Notes: generated by a model not told the origin, from the letters alone. A stretch of DNA of 62,703 nucleotides from Actinomycetota bacterium (GCA_021324595.1 JAJPIV010000031.1:1-62703); one strand, 5' to 3'; numbered from the stretch's first letter, positions 27,440 through 37,995 are shown. A program made the numbers and translations.

Positions 27440-28792
27440 ATGTCTGACACTCCAGAGTCAGGGCACCAGCCACCGCTCCCGGCGGCCCGGAGCCGGATCG
27501 TGCGCGGGGCACCCCCCTGGGAGATCAGCCAGCCCGCTGCCGGCCCGCCCTGGGAGGCCAGCCAGCCCGCCGCCGGCCCGCCCTGGGAGGCCAGCCAGCC
27601 CGCCGCCGGCCCGCCCTGGCCGCCCGCGCCCATGCCTCCGGCGGTCACCGCTCCGGCGCCGGATCGGCCACCCCCACCGCCACCGGAGCGACCGGCCGGA
27701 TCCGCCGGAGCGGGCACACCGCCGGGCACCGAGCTTGCTCCCGCGGCCGGCCCGCCCCGGCCCGCTGGCATCCTCAGGACCGTCACCCCACTTCCGGCCG
27801 GCGGCCGCCGATCCGGTGCCCAGCGGCCAGCCGAGTGCGAACCCGGCGAGCAGCCGGCAACCGCGAGCCTACCTGCGGTCACGGGCACCCTGGTCCGCCG
27901 CCCGGCGACGTTCACCGGCCGGATCACCAGGGACGGGTCGAGCGGGTTCCCGGTCCAGCGGGCCAGGTACCAGCTGTACGCCTGCCTCGCGTGCCCGTGG
28001 TCGCACCGGGCGCTGATCGTGCGGCGGCTCCTCGGGCTCGACCGGGTCATCGGGCTCACGCTGGCCGACCCGGTCACCGACGACCGCGGCTGGCGGCTCG
28101 GCGGGGACGGCCGGCCGGACCCGGTCACCGGCGCCAGGCATGTCGCGGACCTGTACCGGGCCACCGACCCGGATTGCTCCGGGCCGGCCATGCTCCCGCT
28201 GATCTGGGACACCCGGACCTGCCAGGTGGTCAGTGACGACGTGGCTCAGATCACCGTGATGCTGGAGACGGAGTTCCGGCCGTTTCACCGGCCAGGGGCA
28301 CCCGACCTGTACCCGGCGGCGCGGCGGCGCGAGATCGAGTCGCTGGCGACCCTGATCTTCTCCACGGTGAACGCCGGCGTCTACCGGGCCGGCACCGCAG
28401 CCACCCAGGAAGAGTACGAGCAGGCCACCAAGGTGCTGTTCACCACCCTGGACGCGCTGGACGACCGGCTCGCCCGGCGGCGGTTCCTGCTCGGGGACCT
28501 GCTGACCGAGGCGGATGTCCGGCTCTACCCGACGCTGGTCAGGTTCGACGCCGTCTACCACCCGCTGTTCCACTGCAACCTGCGAAGGCTCGCGGATTAC
28601 CCGCACCTGTGGGCGTACACGCGCGACCTGCACTCCCACCGCGGCTTCGGCGAGACGACCGACCTCGACCAGATCAAGCGCCACTATTACCTGTCCGCGG
28701 AGTGGGCCGGGGCCGGCCGTCGGGGCATCGTGCCCGCGGGCCCGCGGATCGACTGGGGCGAGCCGCACGGCCGGGCGAGGATGCCCAGCTGA
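27440..28792 (+). CDS. Glutathionyl-hydroquinone reductase-like (Xi-class GST) protein with a proline-rich N-terminus
   Basis: 450 residues from ATG 27440, with GGAGG 7 nt upstream. Residues about 155-450 match the YqjG/ECM4 Xi-class family: YACLACPWSHRALIVRRLLGL (the CPWxHR active-site motif), GRPDPVTGARHVADLYRATD, TCQVVSDD and a helical C-terminal domain with FGETTDLDQIKRHYY. The family reduces glutathionylated quinones. Actinobacteria mostly use mycothiol, so the thiol partner is uncertain. The first 150 residues are a disordered Pro/Ala extension with a threefold repeat. Confidence 0.87.
   Translation: MSDTPESGHQPPLPAARSRIVRGAPPWEISQPAAGPPWEASQPAAGPPWEASQPAAGPPWPPAPMPPAVTAPAPDRPPPPPPERPAGSAGAGTPPGTELAPAAGPPRPAGILRTVTPLPAGGRRSGAQRPAECEPGEQPATASLPAVTGTLVRRPATFTGRITRDGSSGFPVQRARYQLYACLACPWSHRALIVRRLLGLDRVIGLTLADPVTDDRGWRLGGDGRPDPVTGARHVADLYRATDPDCSGPAMLPLIWDTRTCQVVSDDVAQITVMLETEFRPFHRPGAPDLYPAARRREIESLATLIFSTVNAGVYRAGTAATQEEYEQATKVLFTTLDALDDRLARRRFLLGDLLTEADVRLYPTLVRFDAVYHPLFHCNLRRLADYPHLWAYTRDLHSHRGFGETTDLDQIKRHYYLSAEWAGAGRRGIVPAGPRIDWGEPHGRARMPS
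27521..27619 (+). repeat. 33-bp in-frame tandem repeat, 3 copies
   Basis: Three 33-bp units encode EISQPAAGPPW then EASQPAAGPPW twice. Copies 2 and 3 are identical in DNA; copy 1 differs at three positions. Confidence 0.95.
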
Positions 28793-28858
28793 CGTGCGGC
28801 GGCGAGTAGCCTTGACAAGGCGGGGATGTGACAGGCAAGCCAAGCTCTGGAAGAGGCG

Positions 28859-31800
28859 ATGTCGGCCGTGTCAGCCGAGTTTTCGCGCGCGCCCGCCCAT
28901 GCGGGCGCGCGATCCAGCCAGGACGGGGCCGATCCCGGCCGCTCGGGCCGGGACCAAGGCGATGACGGCGAGCGGCGGGCCGGACCTGAGGTCCGGGCGG
29001 GCACGGTGCTGACCGCGGGCACCGATTTCGGCCCGAACGAGTGGCTGGTCGACGAGCTCTACCAGCGGTACCAGGCCGACCCGGACTCGGTTGACCGGGC
29101 CTGGTGGAACTTCTTCGCGGACTACCGGCCCGAGACGTTCCCCGGCCCGGCTCCGGGCCCAGCGCCGGATCAGGGTGGCCGCGCCACGCCCTCCGGCCAG
29201 CCCGGGCCGAGTGCGACGGCCGCTCCCCCCGCCGGGAACGGGGGCCCGGCGCCGGCCGCGGCGGCGCAAGCGGTGACGGCCCGCCCGGTACCGGCCCCGC
29301 CTGAAGCTCTGGCGGCATCCCGGCCGGCGACCACCGTACCGGAGGTCGTCACCGGGCCCGCGGCTGTCACCGGGCCCGTGGCCGCGGCCCCGCCCGCGCC
29401 CGGCCCGGCGCTGGAGGCCGAGCGCGGTCAGCGGCGGCTGCGCGGAGCGGCGGCCCGCACGGCCGCGAACATGGCGGCCAGCCTCGGGGTGCCCACGGCC
29501 ACGTCGGTCCGGGCAGTCCCCGCCAAGCTGCTCATCGACAACCGGATCGTCATCAACAATCACCTGGCCAGGGGCCGCGGCGGGAAGGTCTCGTTCACCC
29601 ACCTGATCGGCTACGCGGTCGTCCGCGCGCTGTCATCGGTGCCGGAGATGAACCACTCCTACGCCGAGGCCGACGGCAAGCCCGTCCTGGTCACGCCCGA
29701 GCACGTGAACCTGGGCCTGGCGATCGACGTGCAGAAGGAGGACGGGAGCCGGCAGCTGCTCGTGCCGAGCATCAAGGCCGCCGAGCAGATGGACTTCCGT
29801 CAGTTCTGGCTCGCCTATGAGGACACCGTCCGCCGGGCGCGGGCCGGCAAGCTGGCCGTCTCCGACTTCGAGGGAACGACGATCAGCCTGACCAACCCCG
29901 GCACGATCGGCACCGCGCACTCGGTGCCCAGGCTGATGCCCGGGCAGGGGTGCATCGTCGGCGTCGGGGCGATGGAGTACCCGGCCGCCTACCAGGGCGC
30001 CTCGCCGGAGACGCTGGCCAGGGACGCGATCAGCCAGACGGTCACGCTCACCTCCACATACGATCACCGGATCATCCAGGGAGCGCAGTCCGGCGAGTTC
30101 CTCAGGGTCATCAGCGGCCTGCTCCTCGGCGAGCATGGGTTCTACGATGACATCTTCGCCGCGCTGCGCATCCCCTACGAGCCGGTGCGGTGGGTCAGGG
30201 ACATCCCGGCCGGCCATGAGAACGACATCAGCAAGGCGGCCAGGGTTCACGAGCTGATCCACGCCTACCGGGTGCGCGGCCACCTGCTCGCCGACACCGA
30301 CCCGCTCCAGTACCGCCAGCGCAGGCACCCGGACCTGGACATCCTCCAGCACGGGCTGACCCTGTGGGACCTGGAGCGCGAGTTCGCCACCGGCGGGTTC
30401 GGCGGCAGGCCGCGGATGCTCCTCCGGGAGATCCTGGGCGTGCTCCGCGACGCCTACTGCCGCACGATCGGCCTGGAGTACATGCACATCCAGAACCCGG
30501 CCGAGCGCGCCTGGCTGCAGGACCGGGTGGAACGGCCGCACCGGCAGGCCGACCACGACGAGCAGATGCGGATCCTGTCACGGCTGAACGTCGCCGAGGC
30601 GTTCGAGATGTTCCTGCAGACCAAGTACGTGGGGCAGCGCAGGTTCTCGCTGGAGGGCGCCGAGTCGCTGATCCCGCTGCTGGACGCGGTCCTCACCGAG
30701 GCGGCCAGGCTCGGCCTGGACGAGGCGGTGATCGGCATGGCGCACCGCGGCAGGCTGAACGTCCTCGCGAACATCGTCGGCAAGTCCTATGCCCAGATCT
30801 TCGGCGAGTTCGAGGGGTACCTGGACCCGGCGAGCTCGCACGGGTCCGGGGACGTCAAGTACCACCTCGGCGCGGAGGGGACGTTCACCGCCGCCGACGG
30901 CAGCGCGATCCCGGTCGCCCTGGTCGCCAACCCCAGCCACCTGGAGGCGGTCAACCCGGTGGCCGAGGGCGTCGTCCGGGCCAAGCAGGACATGCTCGAC
31001 TTCGGAACGCCCGGCTACACCGTCCTGCCGGTCCTCATCCACGGCGACGCCGCGTTCGCCGGCCAGGGCGTGGTCGCCGAGACTCTCGAGCTCTCCCAGC
31101 TGCGGGGGTACCGCACCGGCGGAACCGTGCACATCATCGTGAACAATCAGGTCGGCTTCACGACCGACCCGGAGCAGGCCAGGTCGAGCGTCTACTGCAC
31201 GGACGTGGCGCGGACGATCCAGGCGCCGATCTTCCATGTGAACGGCGACGACCCCGAGGCGGTGGTCCGGGTCGGCAGGCTCGCGTTCGCCTACCGGGAG
31301 ACGTTCGCCAAGGATGTAGTCATCGACATGGTCTGCTACCGCCGGCGCGGCCACAACGAGGCCGACAACCCGTCGTTCACCCAGCCGCTCATGTACGACC
31401 TGATCGACGCGAAGCTGTCCACCCGCAAGCTCTACACCGAGACGCTGATCAGCCGCGGTGACCTCACGCTCGAGGAGGCCGAGCAGATCCTGCGGGAGTA
31501 CCAGGCCGAGCTGGAGCGCGCGTTCGCCGAGACCCGCGAGGCGGCCCGCCGGCCGGCCGGGGCCGTGGCGCCACCGCCGCGCCAGCCCGCGCCGATCGAC
31601 CACGCCGCCGTCCCCACCGCGATCTCGCAGGAGTTCATCAAGCGCGTGATCGACACCCAGGTCAACCTGCCCGACGGCTTCACCCCGCACCCGCGGCTGG
31701 CTCCCCAGCTGGCCCGGCGCGCCGTCATGGTCGAGCAGGACGAGATCGACTGGGCGACCGGCGAGCTGCTCGCGTTCGGCGCGACGCTGCTCGAGGGCCG

Positions 31801-32809
31801 CACCGTCCGGCTGGCGGGCCAGGACAGCCGCCGCGGAACGTTCGGCCAGCGCCACGCAGTGCTCGTGGACCGGCACACCGGCCAGGAGCACACTCCGCTG
31901 CGCGCGCTGGCCAGCGGGACGGCGAAGTTCCACGTCTACGACTCGCCCTTGTCGGAGTTCGCGGCGGTCGGGTTTGAGTACGGCTACTCGGTCGCCAGGC
32001 CCGACGCGCTGGTCTGCTGGGAGGCGCAGTTTGGCGACTTCGCCAACGGCGCCCAGACGACCATCGACGAGTTCATCTCATCGGGCGAGCAGAAGTGGGG
32101 CCAGCGCTCGGCCGTGGTGCTGCTGCTGCCCCATGGCTACGAGGGCCAGGGGCCAGACCACTCATCGGCCAGGATCGAACGGTTCCTGTCCCTGTGCGCC
32201 CAGGACAACATGACCGTGGCGATGCCGAGCACCCCGGCCAGCTACTTCCACCTGCTCCGCTGGCACTCGCTGTCCGGCCGCGTCAAGCCGCTGATCGTGT
32301 TCGCCCCCAAGTCAATGCTCAGGCACAAGGCAGCGGTCTCGGCCGTGGCCGAGTTCACCGCGGGCTCGTTCCGCCCGGTGCTCACCGACCCCCGCGTGAC
32401 CGGCAGCCGGGACGGGCACGGCGCCGATCCGGCCTCCGTGCGCCGGGTGCTGCTGTGCACGGGAAAGATCTACTACGACCTCGATGACAAGCGCCGCGCG
32501 GACAAGCGCGACGACGTGGCCATCGTGCGGGTCGAGCGGCTGTACCCGCTGCCGACGGCCGAGATCGCCGCCGCGATCGCCGCCTACCCGAACGCCGTGA
32601 CCGTCACCTGGGTCCAGGAGGAGCCGGCCAACATGGGTGCCTGGCCGTACCTGGCGACGCACCTGATGACCGAGCTCGGCCGGCGGCTCGACGTGGTCGC
32701 CCTGCCGGAGAGCTCGGCGCCGGCGTCGGGCTCGGCGAAGGCGCACGCGGCCGAGCACGCCGCCCTCGTCGGCACCGCGCTTGGCCAGCGAGCGGAAGGA
32801 GGCGGGTGA
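28859..32809 (+). CDS. kgd: Multifunctional 2-oxoglutarate decarboxylase/dehydrogenase E1-E2 (Kgd/OdhA type)
   Basis: 1316 residues. Order of parts: an E1 N-terminal segment ([16 protein letters not shown]), a Pro/Ala-rich linker to about residue 190, an E2o succinyltransferase catalytic domain (SVPEMNHSY, ending [17 protein letters not shown] with the active-site His), then the ThDP-dependent E1o ([52 protein letters not shown]). There is no lipoyl domain, as usual for the actinobacterial type, which relies on the pyruvate dehydrogenase E2 for lipoyl and on a separate E3. It catalyses the 2-oxoglutarate step of the TCA cycle. A TAGCCT box at 28806 may be its -10. Confidence 0.97.
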   Translation: MSAVSAEFSRAPAHAGARSSQDGADPGRSGRDQGDDGERRAGPEVRAGTVLTAGTDFGPNEWLVDELYQRYQADPDSVDRAWWNFFADYRPETFPGPAPGPAPDQGGRATPSGQPGPSATAAPPAGNGGPAPAAAAQAVTARPVPAPPEALAASRPATTVPEVVTGPAAVTGPVAAAPPAPGPALEAERGQRRLRGAAARTAANMAASLGVPTATSVRAVPAKLLIDNRIVINNHLARGRGGKVSFTHLIGYAVVRALSSVPEMNHSYAEADGKPVLVTPEHVNLGLAIDVQKEDGSRQLLVPSIKAAEQMDFRQFWLAYEDTVRRARAGKLAVSDFEGTTISLTNPGTIGTAHSVPRLMPGQGCIVGVGAMEYPAAYQGASPETLARDAISQTVTLTSTYDHRIIQGAQSGEFLRVISGLLLGEHGFYDDIFAALRIPYEPVRWVRDIPAGHENDISKAARVHELIHAYRVRGHLLADTDPLQYRQRRHPDLDILQHGLTLWDLEREFATGGFGGRPRMLLREILGVLRDAYCRTIGLEYMHIQNPAERAWLQDRVERPHRQADHDEQMRILSRLNVAEAFEMFLQTKYVGQRRFSLEGAESLIPLLDAVLTEAARLGLDEAVIGMAHRGRLNVLANIVGKSYAQIFGEFEGYLDPASSHGSGDVKYHLGAEGTFTAADGSAIPVALVANPSHLEAVNPVAEGVVRAKQDMLDFGTPGYTVLPVLIHGDAAFAGQGVVAETLELSQLRGYRTGGTVHIIVNNQVGFTTDPEQARSSVYCTDVARTIQAPIFHVNGDDPEAVVRVGRLAFAYRETFAKDVVIDMVCYRRRGHNEADNPSFTQPLMYDLIDAKLSTRKLYTETLISRGDLTLEEAEQILREYQAELERAFAETREAARRPAGAVAPPPRQPAPIDHAAVPTAISQEFIKRVIDTQVNLPDGFTPHPRLAPQLARRAVMVEQDEIDWATGELLAFGATLLEGRTVRLAGQDSRRGTFGQRHAVLVDRHTGQEHTPLRALASGTAKFHVYDSPLSEFAAVGFEYGYSVARPDALVCWEAQFGDFANGAQTTIDEFISSGEQKWGQRSAVVLLLPHGYEGQGPDHSSARIERFLSLCAQDNMTVAMPSTPASYFHLLRWHSLSGRVKPLIVFAPKSMLRHKAAVSAVAEFTAGSFRPVLTDPRVTGSRDGHGADPASVRRVLLCTGKIYYDLDDKRRADKRDDVAIVRVERLYPLPTAEIAAAIAAYPNAVTVTWVQEEPANMGAWPYLATHLMTELGRRLDVVALPESSAPASGSAKAHAAEHAALVGTALGQRAEGGG

Positions 32810-32985
32810 CCGTGTACTTCACCGACCGCGGCATCGAGGAACTGGCGCAGCGGCGGGGCGACGAGGACGTCACGCTCGGCTGGCTCGCCGGGAAGCTGAC
32901 CGAGTTCGTGGACCTGTATCCCGAGCATGAGGCGGTGGTCGACCGCCTCGCGACCTGGCTGGCGCGAGCGGACGACGAGGACTGA
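32806..32985 (+). CDS. Small conserved protein downstream of kgd (DUF6104-like)
   Basis: 59 residues from GTG 32806, overlapping the kgd stop codon by 4 nt (GTG 32812 is an alternative). The sequence [19 protein letters not shown] followed by a short helix ending [12 protein letters not shown] resembles the small acidic protein that follows kgd in many actinomycetes. Its function is unknown; translational coupling suggests a partner of, or a modulator for, the 2-oxoglutarate dehydrogenase complex. Confidence 0.85.
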   Translation: MTVYFTDRGIEELAQRRGDEDVTLGWLAGKLTEFVDLYPEHEAVVDRLATWLARADDED

Positions 32986-33176
32986 GCCGACCGGCCGGCT
33001 GCACCGGCCGAGTGGGACTGCCCGTCGGCGACGGAGGCAGATCATCGGCGCCGCGGCGGCATCAGCTCGACGCTCCAGCCCGCTGCTCCCGGCGCGGCCG
33101 TGGCGCACCCCGGCAGCGCGCCAGCCGCTGCTCCCGTCGCGGCCGAGACACCGGCCGCGACGCTCTTTGCCAACAA

Positions 33177-33184
33177 GATATATC
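33177..33184 (+). promoter_or_regulatory. Probable PadR autoregulatory operator/promoter
   Basis: GATATATC is a perfect palindrome inside an AT-rich island (AAGATATATCGTATGT, 33175-33190). A TATCGT -10-like box (33181-33186) overlaps it and ends 8 nt before ATG 33194. PadR regulators commonly bind such AT-rich palindromes at their own promoters. Confidence 0.5.
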
Positions 33185-33193
33185 GTATGTAGC

Positions 33194-34345
33194 ATGAGAT
33201 TGGCCGGGAGCAGCCAGGCTCCCGGGGTCGGAGGGGAGCCGACGGTGAGTCCAGTCTTCAGGCACGGCGGCCTGCGCCTGTACCTGCTGAAGCTCCTCGA
33301 CGAGGCGCCCCGCCACGGGTATGACGTGATCCGGCTTCTCCAGGACCGGTTCCTCGGCATCTACTCCCCGTCGCCGGGCACGATTTACCCGCGGCTGGCC
33401 AGGCTCGAGGAAGAGGGCCTGGTGACCCACGAGGTGATCGACGGCAAGAAGGTCTACAAGATCACTGACGCCGGGCGGGAGGAGCTTCACCGCCGGCTCG
33501 ACGAGCTCTCCGACATCGAGGAGAGCCTGGCCGCCTCGATCCATGACATCGCCGGCCAGATGACCCGGGACATCCGGGAGACGGTCCGGAGCATGCGCGA
33601 GGAACTCACCTGGGCATTGCGCGAGGCCAGCCGGGGCGCGGCGCGCGGCCAGCCTCGCGCCCGCGGGCAGTCCGGCGCGCGGGCGCCGGCTGGCGGCGCG
33701 GCGAGCTCTGGACAGCCCGCAGGCAGCGCCCCAGGCCAGGAACAGCCCGCAGGCAGCCCCCCGGGTTCGCGCGCTGGCGGCGAGCACCATGACCGCCCGG
33801 CGGGCGACGCCGGCGAGGCTGCCGGGTGGCCGGGCGCGCACGCCGACTGGCGCGAGTGGGCCGACTGGGCCTGCCGGGGAGACTGGCGGCAATGGGCCGG
33901 CCTGGCAGGACGCGGCGACTGGCGCCAGTGGTTCGGCCGGGATGCCGGGCCGGGCGGCGAGCGCGGCCCGGCACACGGACGCGAGGCACGCGAGCACGGG
34001 CAGCAGGCGAAGGCCGACTGGCACCGGGCCGCGGACCGGGCCAGGGAAGACTGGCGCGAGGCGTCGCGGCACGCCCGGGCCCACTGGAGCGCGGCCGGCC
34101 ACCAGGGATGGCGCCCGCCCGACACCGAGTTCATCGCCGACCTTGAGCGCCTGGCAGGCGCGTTCGCCGCGCAGGTCCGCGGGGTCGCCGCGCACGCCGA
34201 TGCGGTGAGCGAGGACGCTGCCGCGAGCCTGGCCAAGATCCTCGGCGATGCGCTGAACCGGATCGCCAGGGAGGTCTTCCGGGTGCCGGAAGGCCAGCCG
34301 GAGCGGTCGGGCCCGCAGCGCAATGGCGAGGGTCCGGGCGCATAG
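33194..34345 (+). CDS. PadR-family transcriptional regulator with a long Trp-rich C-terminal extension
   Basis: 383 residues. Residues about 20-115 are the PadR winged helix: GGLRLYLLKLLDEAPRHGYD, SPSPGTIYPRLARLEEEG, KVYKITDAGREEL. PadR proteins are usually 110-200 residues; here a further 250 follow. That part has a Gly/Ala/Pro-rich linker, then repeated DW motifs at residues 217-250 (ADWREWADW, two GDWRQW units) and more DW/HW units (KADWHRA, REDWREA, RAHWSAA), and finally an amphipathic helical region. The inducer is unknown. No target gene such as a transporter adjoins it, except the convergent oxidoreductase. Confidence 0.88.
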   Translation: MRLAGSSQAPGVGGEPTVSPVFRHGGLRLYLLKLLDEAPRHGYDVIRLLQDRFLGIYSPSPGTIYPRLARLEEEGLVTHEVIDGKKVYKITDAGREELHRRLDELSDIEESLAASIHDIAGQMTRDIRETVRSMREELTWALREASRGAARGQPRARGQSGARAPAGGAASSGQPAGSAPGQEQPAGSPPGSRAGGEHHDRPAGDAGEAAGWPGAHADWREWADWACRGDWRQWAGLAGRGDWRQWFGRDAGPGGERGPAHGREAREHGQQAKADWHRAADRAREDWREASRHARAHWSAAGHQGWRPPDTEFIADLERLAGAFAAQVRGVAAHADAVSEDAAASLAKILGDALNRIAREVFRVPEGQPERSGPQRNGEGPGA

Positions 34346-34418
34346 GGGACAGGACCGGGCCGGGGCACGCACGGCGCGGCGTCACCATAGGTTCGCGCCA
34401 GCTCCGTGTGGCCGGCCT

Positions 34419-35387
34419 TCACACCGTGAAGACCACCTTGCCGAACAGCTCCCCGTGGATCATCGCGGCGAAGCCGTCGCGGGCCCGGGCAAGCGGGAGC
34501 ACCCGGTCGATCAGCGGGCGGACGCCGGTCTGCTCGCAGAACCTCACCAGGCGGGCGAGCTGGTCGCGGGTTCCCATCGTCGTTCCGACCACCGACAGCT
34601 GCAGGAAGAATATGCGGGTCAGCTCGGCCGCCGGCATGGCGCCGCTGGTCGCGCCGGCGATGACGATCCGCCCGCCAGGCCGGAGCGACTTCACCGAATG
34701 CGACCAGGTCGCCTCGCCCACGGTCTCCATGACGCCGTCGACCCGCTCGGGCAGGCGTGCCCCTGGCGGGAAGGCCTGGTCGGCACCCAGTGCGAGCGCG
34801 CGCTCGCGCTTGGCCTCGCTCCGGCTCGTCGCCCACACCCGGTAGCCGGCCGCCTTGCCGAGCAGGATGAGCGCGGTCGCCACCCCCCCGCCCGCGCCCT
34901 GGACCAGGATCGTGCTGCCCGGCTCGAGCCCGGACTTGTCGAAGAGCATGCGGTAGGCGGTGAGGTAGGCGGTCGGCAGGCAGGCCGCGTCCTCGAAGGA
35001 GAGCCCCGCGGGCTTGGGGATGAGGTTGCGCCGGGGCACGGTGACCCGCTCGGCGAAGGTGCCGTCATACCGCTCCGACAGCAGGGACCTGGCGGGGTCG
35101 AGCGTCTCGTCACCCGGTGCCGACCCCGGATCGCTGACCACCCCGTGCACGACCACCTCCCGGCCATCGGCATCGACGCCGGCGGCGTCGCAGCCCAGGA
35201 TCATCGGCAGCCGGTCAGCCGAGATGCCCACGCCGCGCAGCGTCCAGACGTCGTGATGGTTGAGCGATGCGGCCTTGACCGTGACGGTCGTCCAGCCCTC
35301 CGGCGGGCGCGGCTCGTCGTGCTCGCCGAGCTCGAGGGCGGAGAGCGGATCGTCGGGACTGAACCTGGCGGCGGTGACAGCGAACAT
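34419..35387 (-). CDS. Medium-chain dehydrogenase/reductase, quinone oxidoreductase-like
   Basis: 322 residues. GroES-like N-terminal domain (VKAASLNHHDVWTLRG, ILGCDAAGV) and Rossmann domain with LVQGAGGGVATALILLGKAAG. The structural-zinc cysteine cluster of alcohol dehydrogenases is missing, which fits the zinc-free NADPH:quinone reductase-like group. Conserved DGTFAERVTVP and GGRIVIAGATSG support the family. The substrate is unknown. Confidence 0.88.
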   Translation of the reverse strand: MFAVTAARFSPDDPLSALELGEHDEPRPPEGWTTVTVKAASLNHHDVWTLRGVGISADRLPMILGCDAAGVDADGREVVVHGVVSDPGSAPGDETLDPARSLLSERYDGTFAERVTVPRRNLIPKPAGLSFEDAACLPTAYLTAYRMLFDKSGLEPGSTILVQGAGGGVATALILLGKAAGYRVWATSRSEAKRERALALGADQAFPPGARLPERVDGVMETVGEATWSHSVKSLRPGGRIVIAGATSGAMPAAELTRIFFLQLSVVGTTMGTRDQLARLVRFCEQTGVRPLIDRVLPLARARDGFAAMIHGELFGKVVFTV

Positions 35388-35523
35388 GGTGTGGACCCTA
35401 ACCGGTCACCAGGAGAGCCGCACGGCGGGCTCAAGGGTTGCTCAAGGCTTGCCAGGACGGCCCTTGCCCGCGCTGCTCGCTGTGCCATACTCGGCGCATC
35501 CGCGGGACCGCCGCCCACTCGCC

Positions 35524-36108
35524 ATGAGGACCAGCGTGAACCTGGCTGCCTTCGCCGACCTGGCCATCCGCCTGGTCAACTCCGCCGCCGGCGGGAGCGA
35601 CCCGCTGCGGACGCGCGAGGGATACCGCGAGCTCATGGCGGACCACCCGTCCCTGTGCGCCGAGGTCACGCACCACGACCTGGAACGGTTGCGGCTGCTG
35701 CGCGAGGAGCTCAGGGCGGTGTTCGGCTCCGCAGCCTCCGGGGACGACGGCGACGTTGCGACGAGGCTGAATGCCCTGCTCATCACGCACCCGCTGCATC
35801 CGGTGCTGGTCCGCCACGGTCCCGACGGCTGGCACCTGCACCTCGCGGAGTCGGGGTCGGCCTGCGACCGTTACGCCGCGGCCGCGGTCGGCGGCCTCGC
35901 GGCCATCGTCGGGCAAGGTGGCCCGCGCCGCCTGGGAGTCTGCTCGATCGCCGCGTGCGATCGCGTCTTCATCGACAGCAGCAGCAACGGATCGCGGCGC
36001 TACTGCTCCGAGCACTCGGTCACACGGAGCACTGTGGCCGCACTGGGGCGTCTTACCGCTCCAGGCACCCAGGGCACGGCGGAAACCGCCGCACCGGCAG
36101 CGAGCTGA
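35524..36108 (+). CDS. CGNR zinc-finger protein (ABATE domain), putative regulator
   Basis: 194 residues from ATG 35524. An N-terminal ABATE domain (VNLAAFADLAIRLVNSAA) precedes a C-terminal CGNR-type zinc finger: CSIAACDRVFID, then NGSRRYCSEH gives the zinc ligands and DNA-contact loop, with NGSRR replacing the namesake CGNR tetrad. Members are presumed stress-linked transcription regulators. It is divergent from the oxidoreductase at 34419-35387. Confidence 0.87.
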   Translation: MRTSVNLAAFADLAIRLVNSAAGGSDPLRTREGYRELMADHPSLCAEVTHHDLERLRLLREELRAVFGSAASGDDGDVATRLNALLITHPLHPVLVRHGPDGWHLHLAESGSACDRYAAAAVGGLAAIVGQGGPRRLGVCSIAACDRVFIDSSSNGSRRYCSEHSVTRSTVAALGRLTAPGTQGTAETAAPAAS

Positions 36109-36255
36109 CGGCGTCGCTAGCACGTCAGCCCGCGATTCGTCACTCGCGTTACCGAACCGACACCTCCGGGCTTCTTCTCACGCTCGCCGATGATCATTAG
36201 CATGTGGCCTACTCGCGGGCGTTAGGTTCACTACGCACCGAAAGAAGGAACGATC

Positions 36256-37995
36256 ATGGCAACTGGCACCACGGCCGCGTCAACCAGACCGGTCGATGTC
36301 GGCCTCAAGCGGGAGATGGGGCTGATCGGCGCCATGTGGGCGTCCGAGACCTCCATCATCGGCTCTGGCTGGCTGTTCGGCCCGTACTTCGCCGCAGCCG
36401 CCATCGGCGGCGCCGCGATCCTCGCCTGGATCATCGGCGGAATCATCGTCATCGTGCTCGCCCTGGTGCACGCCGAGCTCGGCGGGATGTTCCCGGTCGC
36501 GGGCGGCACGGCCAGGTTCCCGCACCTGGCATTCGGCAGCGGCGCGGGCATCTCCTTCGGGTTCTTCTCCTGGCTCCAGGCGGTCACCGTCGCGCCGATC
36601 GAGTGCTTTGCCGTGCTCCAGTACGGCCAGTACTGGCTGGACGCGCACAAGATCACCATCTACAGCGAGACGACCGGCAACGTGACCCACCTCGGGTTCG
36701 TGATCACAATCGTCCTGATGGCGATCATGACCGGCGTGAACTTCTTCGCGATGCGCCTGTTCAACTACATCAACGCGGGCATCACCTGGTGGAAGGTGGC
36801 CATCCCGGTCTTCGCGATCATCGTCCTGTTCTTCCACTTCCACGGCTCGAACCTGAGCGCGGGCGGCGGCTTCCTGCCGAAGTGGAGCAACGTCAGCGGC
36901 GTCGTCACGTCACTGGCCACGACCAGCGACAAGCTCAAGGCGCTGTTCGCCGCGATTCCCGGGGCCGGCATCGTCTTCGCCTACCTGGGCTTCGAGCAGG
37001 CCGACCAGCTCGCCGGCGAGGTGAAGAACCCGCAGCGGAACCTGCCGTGGGCGATCATCGGCGCCATCCTCATCGGCACCGCGGTCTACGTGCTGCTCCA
37101 GCTGACCTACCTGGGCGCCACGCCTGCCAGCCTGCTGGGACCGAAGGGCTTCGCCGGGCTGTCGCCGACGAACCCGATCGTGGTCGGGCCGTTCGCCGGG
37201 CTCACCGCCCTGGTCGTCGCCAAGTGGGTGGGGGCGATCCTGCGGGTCGACGCGTTCATCTCCCCGTACGGCACCGGCCAGATGTACGTGACCTCGACCT
37301 CCCGCGTCGGCTACGGCCTGGCCAGGAACCGGTACTACCCGTCCATGTTCACCAGGACCGACAAGAACGGCGTGCCATGGTTCAGCCTGATCATCTCGTT
37401 CCTGTACGGGCTGGTGTTCCTGCTGCCGTTCCCCAGCTGGCACTCGCTGGTGGGCCTGGTCACCTCGGCCAGCGTCCTGATGTACGCGGGAGCGCCGCTG
37501 TCCATGGGCGCATTCCGCAAGGTGCTCCCGGACGCGAACCGCCCGTACCGGATGCCGGGCGCGGTCGTGCTCGCGCCGATCGCGTTCATCTTCGCGAACC
37601 TGATCATCTACTGGTCGGGCTTCGAGACGCTGTGGAAGCTGGGCGTCGCGATCATCCTCGGCTACCTGCTGATCCTGATGCACTTCTCGGACAACCCGAG
37701 GGCGCCCAAGATCAACTGGAAGAAGTCGACGTGGCTGGCCGTCTACCTGATCGGCATGGGCCTGATCTCCTGGCAGGGCCAGTTCGGACCCGAGAACTCC
37801 GGCCGGCTCCCGTTCTGGTGGGACATGCTGACCGTCGCCATCTTCAGCCTGGTGATCTACTACTGGGCGGTCGCCTCGTGCCAGAACCGTGAGGAGATGG
37901 AAGCGGCCATCGAGGCGCAGGGCGGCGGCAAGGAGGACTGGGAGGCCCAGCTGGCGGAAACCGCCTGGGGAGAGGAGGAGACCCCGGCAGCCTGA
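36256..37995 (+). CDS. APC-superfamily amino-acid permease
   Basis: 579 residues, about 12 membrane segments. ASETSIIGSGWLFGPYFAA is the unwound TM1 region, FAYLGFEQADQLAGEVKNP the conserved TM6/loop motif of APC transporters, and VDAFISPYGTGQMY the TM8 region. It resembles the YveA/aspartate-proton symporter type; the substrate is inferred only to this level. A purine-rich AAAGAAGGA lies 6 nt before the ATG. The C-terminus is an acidic cytoplasmic tail. Confidence 0.92.
   Translation: MATGTTAASTRPVDVGLKREMGLIGAMWASETSIIGSGWLFGPYFAAAAIGGAAILAWIIGGIIVIVLALVHAELGGMFPVAGGTARFPHLAFGSGAGISFGFFSWLQAVTVAPIECFAVLQYGQYWLDAHKITIYSETTGNVTHLGFVITIVLMAIMTGVNFFAMRLFNYINAGITWWKVAIPVFAIIVLFFHFHGSNLSAGGGFLPKWSNVSGVVTSLATTSDKLKALFAAIPGAGIVFAYLGFEQADQLAGEVKNPQRNLPWAIIGAILIGTAVYVLLQLTYLGATPASLLGPKGFAGLSPTNPIVVGPFAGLTALVVAKWVGAILRVDAFISPYGTGQMYVTSTSRVGYGLARNRYYPSMFTRTDKNGVPWFSLIISFLYGLVFLLPFPSWHSLVGLVTSASVLMYAGAPLSMGAFRKVLPDANRPYRMPGAVVLAPIAFIFANLIIYWSGFETLWKLGVAIILGYLLILMHFSDNPRAPKINWKKSTWLAVYLIGMGLISWQGQFGPENSGRLPFWWDMLTVAIFSLVIYYWAVASCQNREEMEAAIEAQGGGKEDWEAQLAETAWGEEETPAA

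Noticed and set aside
34323-36200. Long plus-strand frame spanning the quinone oxidoreductase and CGNR genes
   Set aside because: It crosses a convergent/divergent gene boundary and encodes Arg/His-rich sequence without motifs; the MDR and CGNR genes explain the region.
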